Position numbers and translations under genes: made by a program. DNA of 16,238 nucleotides from an archaeon (GTDB taxonomy: Archaea > Thermoproteota > Nitrososphaeria > Nitrososphaerales > CADDZS01), in NCBI GenBank assembly GCA_021806865.1, contig JAKAPU010000042.1, positions 1 to 16,238 on the forward strand, written 5' to 3'. The notes under the pieces were generated by a model. It searched no databases, was not told where the DNA came from, and worked only from the letters and a program-made list of their open reading frames with translations. Below, piece by piece: positions 1-6,259 of the stretch (the first letter of the stretch is position 1; each line of letters begins with the position of its first letter).

Positions 1-111
1 ATCTCTCCTTGATCTCTGCTTGAGCAACGGCGTTGTACCCCTCTCGTTAGGCGCTGCTAGTTTTACAATTCCTGTATTGAACACTCTCTTTCTTTGGAAG
101 AACCAAGATGG

Positions 112-166
112 CCCCCGGGGGGAGGGGGGTAGGGGGGTGGGTAGGGGTACCCCCTGGGGGAGGGGG
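112..166 (+). repeat. G-run tract with quadruplex potential
   Basis: Seven G-runs of 3 to 6 bases lie at 117-122, 124-129, 132-137, 139-141, 144-147, 156-160 and 162-166. Most are separated by one to three bases; the GTACCCCCT stretch at 147-155 is the longest gap. A C-run at 112-116 and another at 150-154 could instead pair with neighbouring G-runs, so both a quadruplex and a GC hairpin are possible. The tract sits 36 bases before the probable start of the first gene of the terminase module and would lie in its leader if transcription starts further left. It contrasts sharply with the mixed composition around it. Confidence 0.75.
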
Positions 167-202
167 TAGACTGTGTCTATCAATCCAAGGAGTGAATTCA
201 CG

Positions 203-544
203 TTGAGCAACGAAATAAAGGGCGAAGAATTGGCGGAGCTGAAAAAACAGCTCTGGACAAAGATCACTTTCATCAATGCCAAGCTGCAAAACATAGATCA
301 GGCAGCAGACGAGTACAGAAAGGTGCTGGACCTGTACCACAAACTTGTCAAATCGTACCTCGACATCATAAAGGTACAGCGCTACGCGCCCGGATCCGAG
401 GAAGACCAGAGGGACATCTCCACTCTCCTTGCAAAGGCAAAGCAGAAGCTGATTTTGAATCCCCAAGACAAGCAGGCGATGCAGGAGTTCAAGGAAATTC
501 TGAACATTGTCGAGAAAAAATCCCTGATGGTTTTCAAGGAGTGA
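203..544 (+). CDS. Small helical protein, first gene of terminase module
   Basis: A 113-residue hydrophilic protein, mostly helical and probably coiled-coil, with heptad-like Leu/Ile spacing across about residues 1-50 and again after residue 75. There is no signal peptide, membrane segment or catalytic motif. The TTG start at 203 is preferred because AAGGAG lies 10 bases upstream; an in-frame GTG at 173, right after the G-rich tract, is the alternative and would give 123 residues. The stop overlaps the next ATG by one base, so it is translationally coupled to the following genes. Its position ahead of a terminase ATPase, together with its size and helical nature, is compatible with a small-terminase-like or scaffold role. 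That is inference only, since no helix-turn-helix is clear. Confidence 0.7.
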   Translation: MSNEIKGEELAELKKQLWTKITFINAKLQNIDQAADEYRKVLDLYHKLVKSYLDIIKVQRYAPGSEEDQRDISTLLAKAKQKLILNPQDKQAMQEFKEILNIVEKKSLMVFKE

Positions 545-954
545 TGAACTTGGAAAGACAAGATCAGCTCCAGAACATATTGATGGAGAAGCTGAAGAAA
601 CTGAATCGCTACGACCTGATCAGCGTCATGTGGATGGACGCCTCGCAATCCCACAACGTTTCGGTGAAGACAAAGATTCCAAACCACGCGGTGGAGACAA
701 AAGTCGTCAGCGAGGGCCGCTATCTCTGCATTCAGGAGGGAGAGACATACACGGGGCTCTACCTGATACTGGTCAAGGACATCGCCGAGAACGAGCGCGC
801 AACCATCCAATCCATCCCGCTGTCTTTGGTCAGAGAGGTGAACCGCTTCGACAAGATCCAGTTGATGTCAAGGACCGCCGCAAGAAGTGGAACGATGAGA
901 ATACGCTACGACGATGGCATCGTGAAGGTCGTAAGGATCAAGGAGAGGCATTGA
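544..954 (+). CDS. Small beta-rich protein, virus-associated type
   Basis: A 136-residue protein of unknown function. After a helical N-terminus comes a beta-rich core with a W-x-D motif (W30, D32 from the ATG), a YLCIQEG strand and an IPLSLVREV segment near residues 91-99. This arrangement (W-x-D early, then strands, then I-P plus a short helix) resembles small beta proteins common in phage and accessory genomes; the resemblance is from memory of the pattern, not a search. ATG 544 overlaps the preceding TGA, but the AAGGAG there is only two bases away. TTG 550, with eight bases of spacing, is therefore a credible alternative start. AAGGAG at its end serves the next gene. Confidence 0.75.
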   Translation: MNLERQDQLQNILMEKLKKLNRYDLISVMWMDASQSHNVSVKTKIPNHAVETKVVSEGRYLCIQEGETYTGLYLILVKDIAENERATIQSIPLSLVREVNRFDKIQLMSRTAARSGTMRIRYDDGIVKVVRIKERH

Positions 955-955
955 A

Positions 956-1183
956 ATGTCATCCGAGGAGCAACCTTCGAAGAAAAGCCTGCTCGTGATC
1001 AAGGGGCAGCGAATAACTGGGACAGACTATAGAATTGTGCTGGCCCTAATTCTTGTCGTGGCCTTTGTCTACGTGGTGATCAACGGAGCAAGTTGCGAAG
1101 CTGTGGCTGCGCTGGGTCCGCTGACCGGCTCGGCTGTTGCGTACTACTTCCATTCCCGAGCGTGTGATTCGAGCGTGAATTGA
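956..1183 (+). CDS. Two-helix small membrane protein
   Basis: 75 residues. A charged N-terminus of about 25 residues precedes a strong hydrophobic segment at about 26-43 and a weaker Ala/Gly-rich one at about 48-65, with a short turn between (hairpin topology, both ends probably inside). ATG 956 has an AAGGAG upstream and lies one base after the preceding stop; its own stop touches the ATG of the terminase gene, so the four genes are packed without gaps. Size and topology match holin-like proteins and small membrane anchors. A holin role is conjecture, because many unrelated small proteins share this shape. Confidence 0.7.
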   Translation: MSSEEQPSKKSLLVIKGQRITGTDYRIVLALILVVAFVYVVINGASCEAVAALGPLTGSAVAYYFHSRACDSSVN

Positions 1184-2521
1184 ATGAGCGAGGAAGACAA
1201 GCTGTTCGAGCTGCTAAGCAAAGACCCGGTGGCCTTTTCAGAAATCGTACTCGACGTAACACCCTTCCCATACCAGGCCCAGTTCCTGCGAGACGAGTCC
1301 AAGAGAATTGTCGTCTGCGCTGGGAGGCAGGTGGGCAAGTCCTTCATGACCTCAGCCCGCGCGATATGGTACGCTCTAACACACAAGAAAACTACCACCC
1401 TCATCGTCTCTGCAACGCTGCGACAGTCAATGCTGATGTTCGAGAAAATAATCTCGATGATCTCAAGCTCTCCGCTTGTGTGGAAGTCTGTTGCCTACCA
1501 CACGCGCACAAGGGTTCGCTTTCGAAACGACGCCTGGATAATCGCGCTACCCTGCGGCCCCATCGGCGCAACGCTACGAGGATACACAGCGCATCAGATC
1601 ATCGTGGACGAGGCGGCCTTTGTCCCCGAGGAGGTGATCTCGGAGGTCGTGCTCCCTATGCTTGCAACAACCAATGGCATCGCGATCCTCCTATCGACCC
1701 CATTTGACAAGGCACACGTGTTTTACAAGGCGTTCACTTCGCCAAACTGGTCAAAGTACCACATACCCTCAAGCTTAAACCCGATGATCACAAAAGAGTT
1801 CTTGGACGAGCAGCTTGAGCTGAACGGCGAGCTCGTCTACGCCCAGGAGTATTCCGCGGAGTTTGTGGACGATGACATGGCTTACTTCCCGATGCCACTT
1901 CTCCGATCCTCCGTCCACGTATGCGACAAGATCCAGTGCGCCTACTGCCGCACGCTGGCAGACCCTGAAACAAACCTCCAGGAAAAGCCGAGAAAGCTTT
2001 ACGCCGGCTACGACCCCGGCGGGAAGCGCGATCCCAGCGCGCTAGTCGTCGTTGAGAAACTATCAGACAAAAGGCTGCGCGTTGTCCTCACAAAGACAAG
2101 ACTCGCGGACAAGAAGGAAGACGAGGAAAATCTCTACACGCGTTTCACCGTCGAGATCTCCGACCTCCACCAGCGGATTCACTTTTCCAGACTAATGGTT
2201 GACTCCACGGGCCTCGGAAGCCCCATCGTCGAACACTGCAAGAGTCTTGGTCTACCGACCGAAGGAGTCGCGCTAACGGTCGCGTCCAAGGAGGAGATTC
2301 TCTCCGGTTTACGTTTATTGCTGGAAAAGAAGATGCTCGAGCTTCCGGACAATGTCACACTCCTCACGAACCTGAATTGCATCGAGGCTGATCGTACTCC
2401 GGTTGGGCGCTACGTCTTTTCTCACACAAAGGGATCGCATGACGATCTCGCGTACGCGCTGGCGCTTGCGTGCTGGGCCGCAAACAAGCCTGACCCCACA
2501 GTGATAATGTCTTCCCGGTGA
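1184..2521 (+). CDS. Terminase large subunit (DNA packaging ATPase-nuclease)
   Basis: 445 residues, a normal length for a viral TerL, with both catalytic halves intact. The N-terminal ATPase has Walker A GRQVGKS at 47-53, a hydrophobic strand ending in DEAA (D142, E143) as Walker B plus catalytic Glu, and the coupling motif LLSTPF at 169-174. The C-terminal RNase H-like nuclease has its three acidic positions: D277 in GYDPGG, D340 in MVDSTG, and D420/D421 in SHDDLAYA. In viruses this protein translocates DNA into the procapsid and cuts concatemers. Between the halves, H245, C247, C252 and C255 form a possible zinc knuckle. Start ATG 1184 follows the preceding stop directly. No portal or capsid gene is seen nearby, so viral, remnant and domesticated roles all remain open. 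Confidence 0.93.
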   Translation: MSEEDKLFELLSKDPVAFSEIVLDVTPFPYQAQFLRDESKRIVVCAGRQVGKSFMTSARAIWYALTHKKTTTLIVSATLRQSMLMFEKIISMISSSPLVWKSVAYHTRTRVRFRNDAWIIALPCGPIGATLRGYTAHQIIVDEAAFVPEEVISEVVLPMLATTNGIAILLSTPFDKAHVFYKAFTSPNWSKYHIPSSLNPMITKEFLDEQLELNGELVYAQEYSAEFVDDDMAYFPMPLLRSSVHVCDKIQCAYCRTLADPETNLQEKPRKLYAGYDPGGKRDPSALVVVEKLSDKRLRVVLTKTRLADKKEDEENLYTRFTVEISDLHQRIHFSRLMVDSTGLGSPIVEHCKSLGLPTEGVALTVASKEEILSGLRLLLEKKMLELPDNVTLLTNLNCIEADRTPVGRYVFSHTKGSHDDLAYALALACWAANKPDPTVIMSSR

Positions 2522-2527
2522 GAACAA

Positions 2528-3946
2528 ATGGAGTTTCGCATACCACTGGACCAATCAAAGGATCGACTGGAGAGTTTCAAGGTCTCTAAGGAGTACTCCA
2601 CAAAGACAAGGATCACAAAACGCACCGCAGCAGTCGCCGAAGCCTTTGGCATCGGAATCGACGAGGAAAAGAGATTCACAGTCTTCAACAGCTTCGTAGT
2701 AGACATCAACCCAGGACAGGTCGTCCTGATAACGGGCGACAGCGGATCGGGCAAGAGCACTCTGCTGAGAGAGCTTGCAAACCAAATTGTGGACACTGGT
2801 TCTTTCGGCAGAGTGACCACAAACGAATCAGTCAAGATTCGAGACGACGAACTGATCATCGAGGGCGTAGGCAATGACATCTCTGGCGCGATTTCCACTC
2901 TCTCGATGTCAGGACTAAATGAAGCCTTCCTCATGCTACGCAAGTTTTGCGAGCTCTCTGACGGCCAGAAGTACAGGTACCGCGTCGCAAAGATGATCGA
3001 CTCCAACTTTGACACATGGATTTTCGACGAGTTTGCAGCGCTTCTGGATCGTACGACGGCCAAGTGCGTTTCCTACACGATACAGAAGGTGGCGAGGAAG
3101 CTAGGGAAAACGCTGATCGTGGCAACAACCCACGAAGACCTCCTGAACGACCTAAAGCCTGACATCTGGATAAGAAAGAAGTTTGGCGACGAGGTCTCGA
3201 TCAGCGAGTTCAAAAAAGACGAGTTCGAAGAGGGATGCACCCTTCTCAAGCAGGTGAAGATCGAGCCCTGCGCCCTCAAAGAGTTAGAGCCTCTCGAAAA
3301 GTTCCACTACCGAGGCAAAGTGCTTGCCATAGTGAAAAACTGCTTCAAGGCAGCAATCGACGGCGAGCTCATCGGCGGAATTGTCTACGTCACGCCACAC
3401 CTCGCTCTCAAAGGGAGAAACATCGCACTTCCGGAATTCAAAGGAAAGCAGTCAAGAGAACTGGCACTCAAGATAAACGCCGAGATAACGAGGATCTCTC
3501 GCGTAATTGTAGTCCCAAAGTTTCGCTCGATAGGCCTCGGAGCCGAGCTGGTCAGAAGGACGATGCCACTCGTCGGAAAGAAGTACGTCGAGACGCTCGC
3601 TGTCATGGCAAGATACAGTCCATTCTTTGAAAAAGCAGAAATGAAAAAGGTGGACGTCCCGGAAGACAGGCATCTTGAAAACGACCTAAAGAAACTTGAG
3701 CGTCTGGGCTTTCGACGCGAGCTGCTTAACTCAAGGAAACACACCAGCTCCATCATATCAAAATTGAACAAAGAAGAGACCGAAGCCTGCGCGGCTTTTG
3801 TACTGAAGTACTGCGCCGTAGCAAAGAGAAGAGCCACCTCACTTATTCCGAAAATCAAAGAGCTTGACAAACAAGCTATCGTCGAAGCATTGAAGCTCTA
3901 CAGCAGCAGGCCGGTGTACCTGTGGTGGAAGAATTCAGAGTGCTAG
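2528..3946 (+). CDS. ABC ATPase fused to GNAT acyltransferase (COG2401-like)
   Basis: 472 residues. The N-terminal half is an ABC-type ATPase: Walker A GDSGSGKST at 70-78, signature LSDGQ at 143-147, Walker B WIFDEF with D167/E168, and switch His202 in ATTHED. It has no membrane segments, so it is a soluble ABC ATPase rather than a transporter part. The C-terminal part (about 240-430) has a GNAT core with the acetyl-CoA loop R-S-I-G-L-G at 333-338 after strand VIVVP. This domain order matches the archaeal COG2401 family, whose function is not established. ATG 2528 lies six bases after the terminase stop, so it is very likely co-transcribed. A role in acylating a protein or nucleic acid under ATP control is inference. 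The end of the gene meets the opposite-strand V4R gene. Confidence 0.9.
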   Translation: MEFRIPLDQSKDRLESFKVSKEYSTKTRITKRTAAVAEAFGIGIDEEKRFTVFNSFVVDINPGQVVLITGDSGSGKSTLLRELANQIVDTGSFGRVTTNESVKIRDDELIIEGVGNDISGAISTLSMSGLNEAFLMLRKFCELSDGQKYRYRVAKMIDSNFDTWIFDEFAALLDRTTAKCVSYTIQKVARKLGKTLIVATTHEDLLNDLKPDIWIRKKFGDEVSISEFKKDEFEEGCTLLKQVKIEPCALKELEPLEKFHYRGKVLAIVKNCFKAAIDGELIGGIVYVTPHLALKGRNIALPEFKGKQSRELALKINAEITRISRVIVVPKFRSIGLGAELVRRTMPLVGKKYVETLAVMARYSPFFEKAEMKKVDVPEDRHLENDLKKLERLGFRRELLNSRKHTSSIISKLNKEETEACAAFVLKYCAVAKRRATSLIPKIKELDKQAIVEALKLYSSRPVYLWWKNSEC

Positions 3947-3951
3947 ACAAC

Positions 3952-4019
3952 ACTTGCGCTGGAAAGACATTCTTGACAAATCGCTACACAAAAACAAAAC
4001 GTCTTTCCGGTTTGCAAGT
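3952..4019. repeat. Large imperfect inverted repeat between convergent genes
   Basis: An 8-bp perfect arm, GGAAAGAC at 3961-3968 and GTCTTTCC at 4001-4008, is extended after a small internal loop by ACTTGC at 3952-3957 pairing with GCAAGT at 4014-4019. The loop is an A-rich 32 bases. The structure fills most of the 101 bases between the ABC-GNAT stop and the oppositely oriented V4R gene. It could form a bidirectional transcription end, a structured 3' end, or a recombination site at the edge of the terminase module. The arms are read directly; the function is not known. Confidence 0.6.
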
Positions 4020-4047
4020 CCATCATACTATTATTGATAAGCGCAAC

Positions 4048-4812
4048 TCACTCCGGGACAAATTGGAGCTTGAGCAACTGGCGCTCCCGATCAAACGAAG
4101 AGTGCCCAACCCTGTACCTCGTCCCAAACACGCCCTCGAGCAGCCCGGAGACCATTCCATAAGTGAACCTGCTCTCCCTCAAGGCATCGAGCACCGTCGG
4201 CTGCTCGATCCTCACGTAGATTCTCGCAACATCCTCGGCGCGGAACTCAAACAATCCCCAGCCCAACGCCCTTGCCCCGGCTCGAAGCATCTCAAGCAAC
4301 CTCTCCTTGTTTTCGGACCCGTAGAGTTCCTTGTACCTCTCGACGACCTCCACGCCATAACCTCGCCCCACCTCGTAGAGCATCGCGGCACCGCCGGAAC
4401 CGATCGAGTCCTCGAGCCTCTTCTCAGCCCTGAGGAAGGGCTCCATCCTGAACATGATCACCCTCTCAGACCCGGAAATCATCACTGGGAAGAGGTGGCG
4501 GTCAAAGGTCCTCGAGGCGGGCAGGTCGACCTCCGCCTGCACCACAAAGCCCATGCTCTTCAGGTCAGACTCGAGCTCTTCGGGGGTGCATCTCGTCCCG
4601 CTGAAATCCCCATAACCTGCAAACACAAACTCCCTGTGCTCGAACATCTCATACGTCCCAGCCCCAACGAGGCTGACGGCGCGAGAGGAGATGAGCTCGG
4701 CGAGATCCCTGAAGGCTCCGACCTGCGCCTTTCCCACCACGAGTATCTCGTACACTCCATCCCTCTGCGGAATGGAGATGCCGATGTTTCGCGGGTACGT
4801 GCGCTGTATCAT
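4048..4812 (-). CDS. V4R-domain protein (small-molecule sensor type)
   Basis: 254 residues from ATG 4812, which has AGGAG 11 bases upstream; a TTG at 4836 would add eight residues but has no ribosome binding site. The first 100 residues are alpha/beta and look like a regulatory ACT-like domain (weak). From about residue 120 to the end is a V4R-type domain, opening with the typical AAMLYEVGRGYG segment and ending with SGLLEGVFG and a beta pair. V4R domains bind small hydrophobic ligands or metals in bacterial sensors and reductase-like proteins. The usual C-terminal cysteines are absent, so a metal site there is unlikely. The gene is cytoplasmic and monocistronic by spacing, with a TATA-like element about 95 bases upstream. 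Confidence 0.85.
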   Translation of the reverse strand: MIQRTYPRNIGISIPQRDGVYEILVVGKAQVGAFRDLAELISSRAVSLVGAGTYEMFEHREFVFAGYGDFSGTRCTPEELESDLKSMGFVVQAEVDLPASRTFDRHLFPVMISGSERVIMFRMEPFLRAEKRLEDSIGSGGAAMLYEVGRGYGVEVVERYKELYGSENKERLLEMLRAGARALGWGLFEFRAEDVARIYVRIEQPTVLDALRESRFTYGMVSGLLEGVFGTRYRVGHSSFDRERQLLKLQFVPE

Positions 4813-4905
4813 CTCAACGATCTCTCCTCTTCTCAAAGGCTAATCTCAGGATCACACAGAGAGGACGCATGCTCCGTATTCCGAATCCAAGAAAAATTTC
4901 GCGGC

Positions 4906-4913
4906 AATATATA
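4906..4913 (-). promoter_or_regulatory. Candidate TATA box for the V4R gene
   Basis: On the minus strand the sequence reads CGTATATATTGC. It would place transcription start near 4883 and leave a leader of about 70 bases before ATG 4812. This is a sequence match only. Confidence 0.4.
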
Positions 4914-4968
4914 CGTGCCCAGATTTGCAATCTCAAGCGGCCTAAAAGTGAATAAGGGCCCTAACGCA

Positions 4969-5214
4969 TCACTGCTTCATCGCGTACGCTTTCAAGAGAA
5001 GCGACCTCGTCCTGGAAAGCGCTGCCTCGAGCTGCTTTTCCGCCACGCGTTTGGATCCTCTCTCCATCTGTTCCTTGAGGCGCAGGAGGCTTTGAGACGC
5101 GGAACGGAGCTCTCGGAAGAGTTTCTTGTCTCCCCCGAGGATCTTTTCCACATCCCACGAAGCCTTGAGATACACGTCAAGCTCTTCTTTGTGCCCCAAA
5201 GAAGGAAATCGCAT
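4969..5214 (-). CDS. Small helical hypothetical protein
   Basis: 81 residues from ATG 5214. It is not recognised. The sequence is charged and almost wholly helical, with Leu repeats across residues 20-75, so a helical bundle or coiled coil is likely. The frame is open back to 5463, but the extra residues are Cys/Arg/Ser-rich and do not read like protein, so the short version is preferred. The start is uncertain: AAGGG lies nine bases upstream, while a better AGAGGA directly touches the ATG. A TATA-like TTATATT on the minus strand at 5329-5335 would give a leader of about 90 bases. It is followed by the V4R gene on the same strand, 156 bases further on. Confidence 0.5.
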   Translation of the reverse strand: MRFPSLGHKEELDVYLKASWDVEKILGGDKKLFRELRSASQSLLRLKEQMERGSKRVAEKQLEAALSRTRSLLLKAYAMKQ

Positions 5215-5523
5215 TCCTCTGAACCCTTGCGAAACGTGGCCGCTTCGATTGTGAGTCAATTCTCGATCAACCGGATTTGCAAAAAGGACAAAAAGTTCCA
5301 GCGTGTCAGAACCACTTTGCCGGGACGGAATATAACCGATCTTTCCGTTATCCAAAACGGATTCTCTCGGGGAAACCGTGCACGCACGCTGAGCGAAAAG
5401 AAAGATCCGATTCTTCGAACAAATTATCCCAAAATACAGCTGGGAATGGAGAGTCGTCCCCACTCGAGATGCTTCGAGGCAGACACTCTGCCGGAATCTT
5501 CGAGCGAGCTTCCGCGCAGGGCT
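5215..5523. other. Spacer without a recognised gene
   Basis: 309 bases between the small helical protein and the winged-helix gene. The minus strand carries the possible TATA element TTATATT (5329-5335) and a short CCGTT/AACGG inverted repeat at 5346-5361. No RNA gene or convincing short protein was found. The plus strand is open in one frame throughout, as part of the long antisense frame. Confidence 0.5.
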
Positions 5524-5826
5524 CTAAAACTCGCTACCGGTAATTCCAAGATCTTCCTTCATCGAGAGGAAATCCTTCACGAGTCCGAATCCCTTCGATG
5601 TGAGGCGGAGCGACCTTCTACCCGAACGATCTACCTCCTCCGCAATCAGACCGCAATTTTGCAGCCTAGCCAGGGACTCTTTGAGGACGGTCCAGCAGAT
5701 GTTCGACTTGTACATTATTCTTGTGGGCTTTTCTGCGCCAGACCCCACGGCCGTCAGCACATCAAAGTAGGTCTCCATCCTCGAACGCCTGCCTTGCTTT
5801 CTTTCGGTGATTTCGCTGTTGTCCAT
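5524..5826 (-). CDS. Winged-helix transcriptional regulator (ArnR1-like)
   Basis: 100 residues from ATG 5826, with a GGAAGGAAG ribosome binding site ending four bases upstream; the frame also has ATG starts at 5913 and 5880. A short basic N-terminus precedes helix METYFDVLTAV, then a helix-turn-helix at about residues 35-61 (TRIMYKSNICWTVLKESLAR, followed by LQNCGLI), and a two-strand wing at 62-77 ending in LRLTSKG, typical of single-domain archaeal regulators. It should bind DNA as a dimer through the C-terminal helix. No sensor domain is present. It lies 434 bases downstream of the UbiA gene on the same strand and has its own TATA box. Its targets cannot be told from the sequence. Confidence 0.85.
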   Translation of the reverse strand: MDNSEITERKQGRRSRMETYFDVLTAVGSGAEKPTRIMYKSNICWTVLKESLARLQNCGLIAEEVDRSGRRSLRLTSKGFGLVKDFLSMKEDLGITGSEF

Positions 5827-5947
5827 CACGCTTCCTTCCCACTGACTTTCGTTTCCGGTTTCTACGAGCTGATACGTCATCTTTGGTCTCTGAAGACCAT
5901 CAAGAATCTGCATGTACTAGAGTCCAACCCCGAATACCTTCGGGAGC

Positions 5948-5955
5948 TTTTTATA
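5948..5955 (-). promoter_or_regulatory. TATA box for the winged-helix gene
   Basis: The minus strand reads CGTATAAAAAGC, a near-ideal archaeal TATA box. Transcription would start near 5926. That gives a leader of about 100 bases for ATG 5826, or about 13 bases if ATG 5913 is used, so this promoter does not by itself settle the start. Confidence 0.6.
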
Positions 5956-6023
5956 CGAAAGTTCGATCGCGGCGTCGAGGAAACGGGTAAAATCAAGTTG
6001 AGTTGGCCTGTAGCGTTCTTGTG

Positions 6024-6050
6024 GCCGACAGTTGACAAAGTTTTGTCGGC
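6024..6050. repeat. 7-bp inverted repeat
   Basis: GCCGACA at 6024-6030 and TGTCGGC at 6044-6050 flank 13 bases. It lies about 70 bases upstream of the regulator's TATA box, in the distal promoter region. It could be a protein-binding site or a hairpin, perhaps an autoregulatory operator. Confidence 0.45.
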
Positions 6051-6259
6051 ATCGAGAGAAAGAGTGAATCAAGAGCATTTTTGTTGCGTATTCTTCACTT
6101 CGACTTGGATCGCACTAATCATTCGATTCCAAATTCCCAGCAATTATTTTCTGTTAATATGGAGACTTTGTTCATTCAATGGTGGAAGGGAGTGCTACAA
6201 CGCCAGCACGCTCAAGAGTGTTAGCTGCCCTAACGTTCGTGTCAAAAAGTGCAAGTCAT

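Larger units (their letters stand above)
5914..6259. other. Spacer between UbiA and winged-helix genes
   Basis: 346 bases with no recognised gene. It holds the TATA box of the regulator (5948-5955), a 7-bp inverted repeat (6024-6050), and, just downstream of the UbiA stop on the minus strand, a T5 run (6244-6248) that may end UbiA transcription. One plus-strand frame is open throughout. Its stretch near 5912-5990 reads somewhat like protein but has no good start codon. Confidence 0.5.

Noticed and set aside
1..60. Edge of another gene on the minus strand
   Set aside because: A short protein-like reading (YNAVAQAEIKER) exists on the minus strand at the window edge, but no start codon is visible and the stretch is too short to support.
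1180..1707. 175-codon plus-strand ORF overlapping TerL
   Set aside because: It is a +2 frame shadow of the terminase ATPase domain, Arg-rich with no motifs.
3952..4019. tRNA or integron attC site
   Set aside because: No cloverleaf, T-loop or attC core sequence could be fitted; only the two-step inverted repeat is supported.
4969..5463. 164-residue version of the small minus-strand protein
   Set aside because: The first 83 residues do not read like protein, and a TATA-like element at 5329-5335 lies inside that part; the 81-residue version is preferred.
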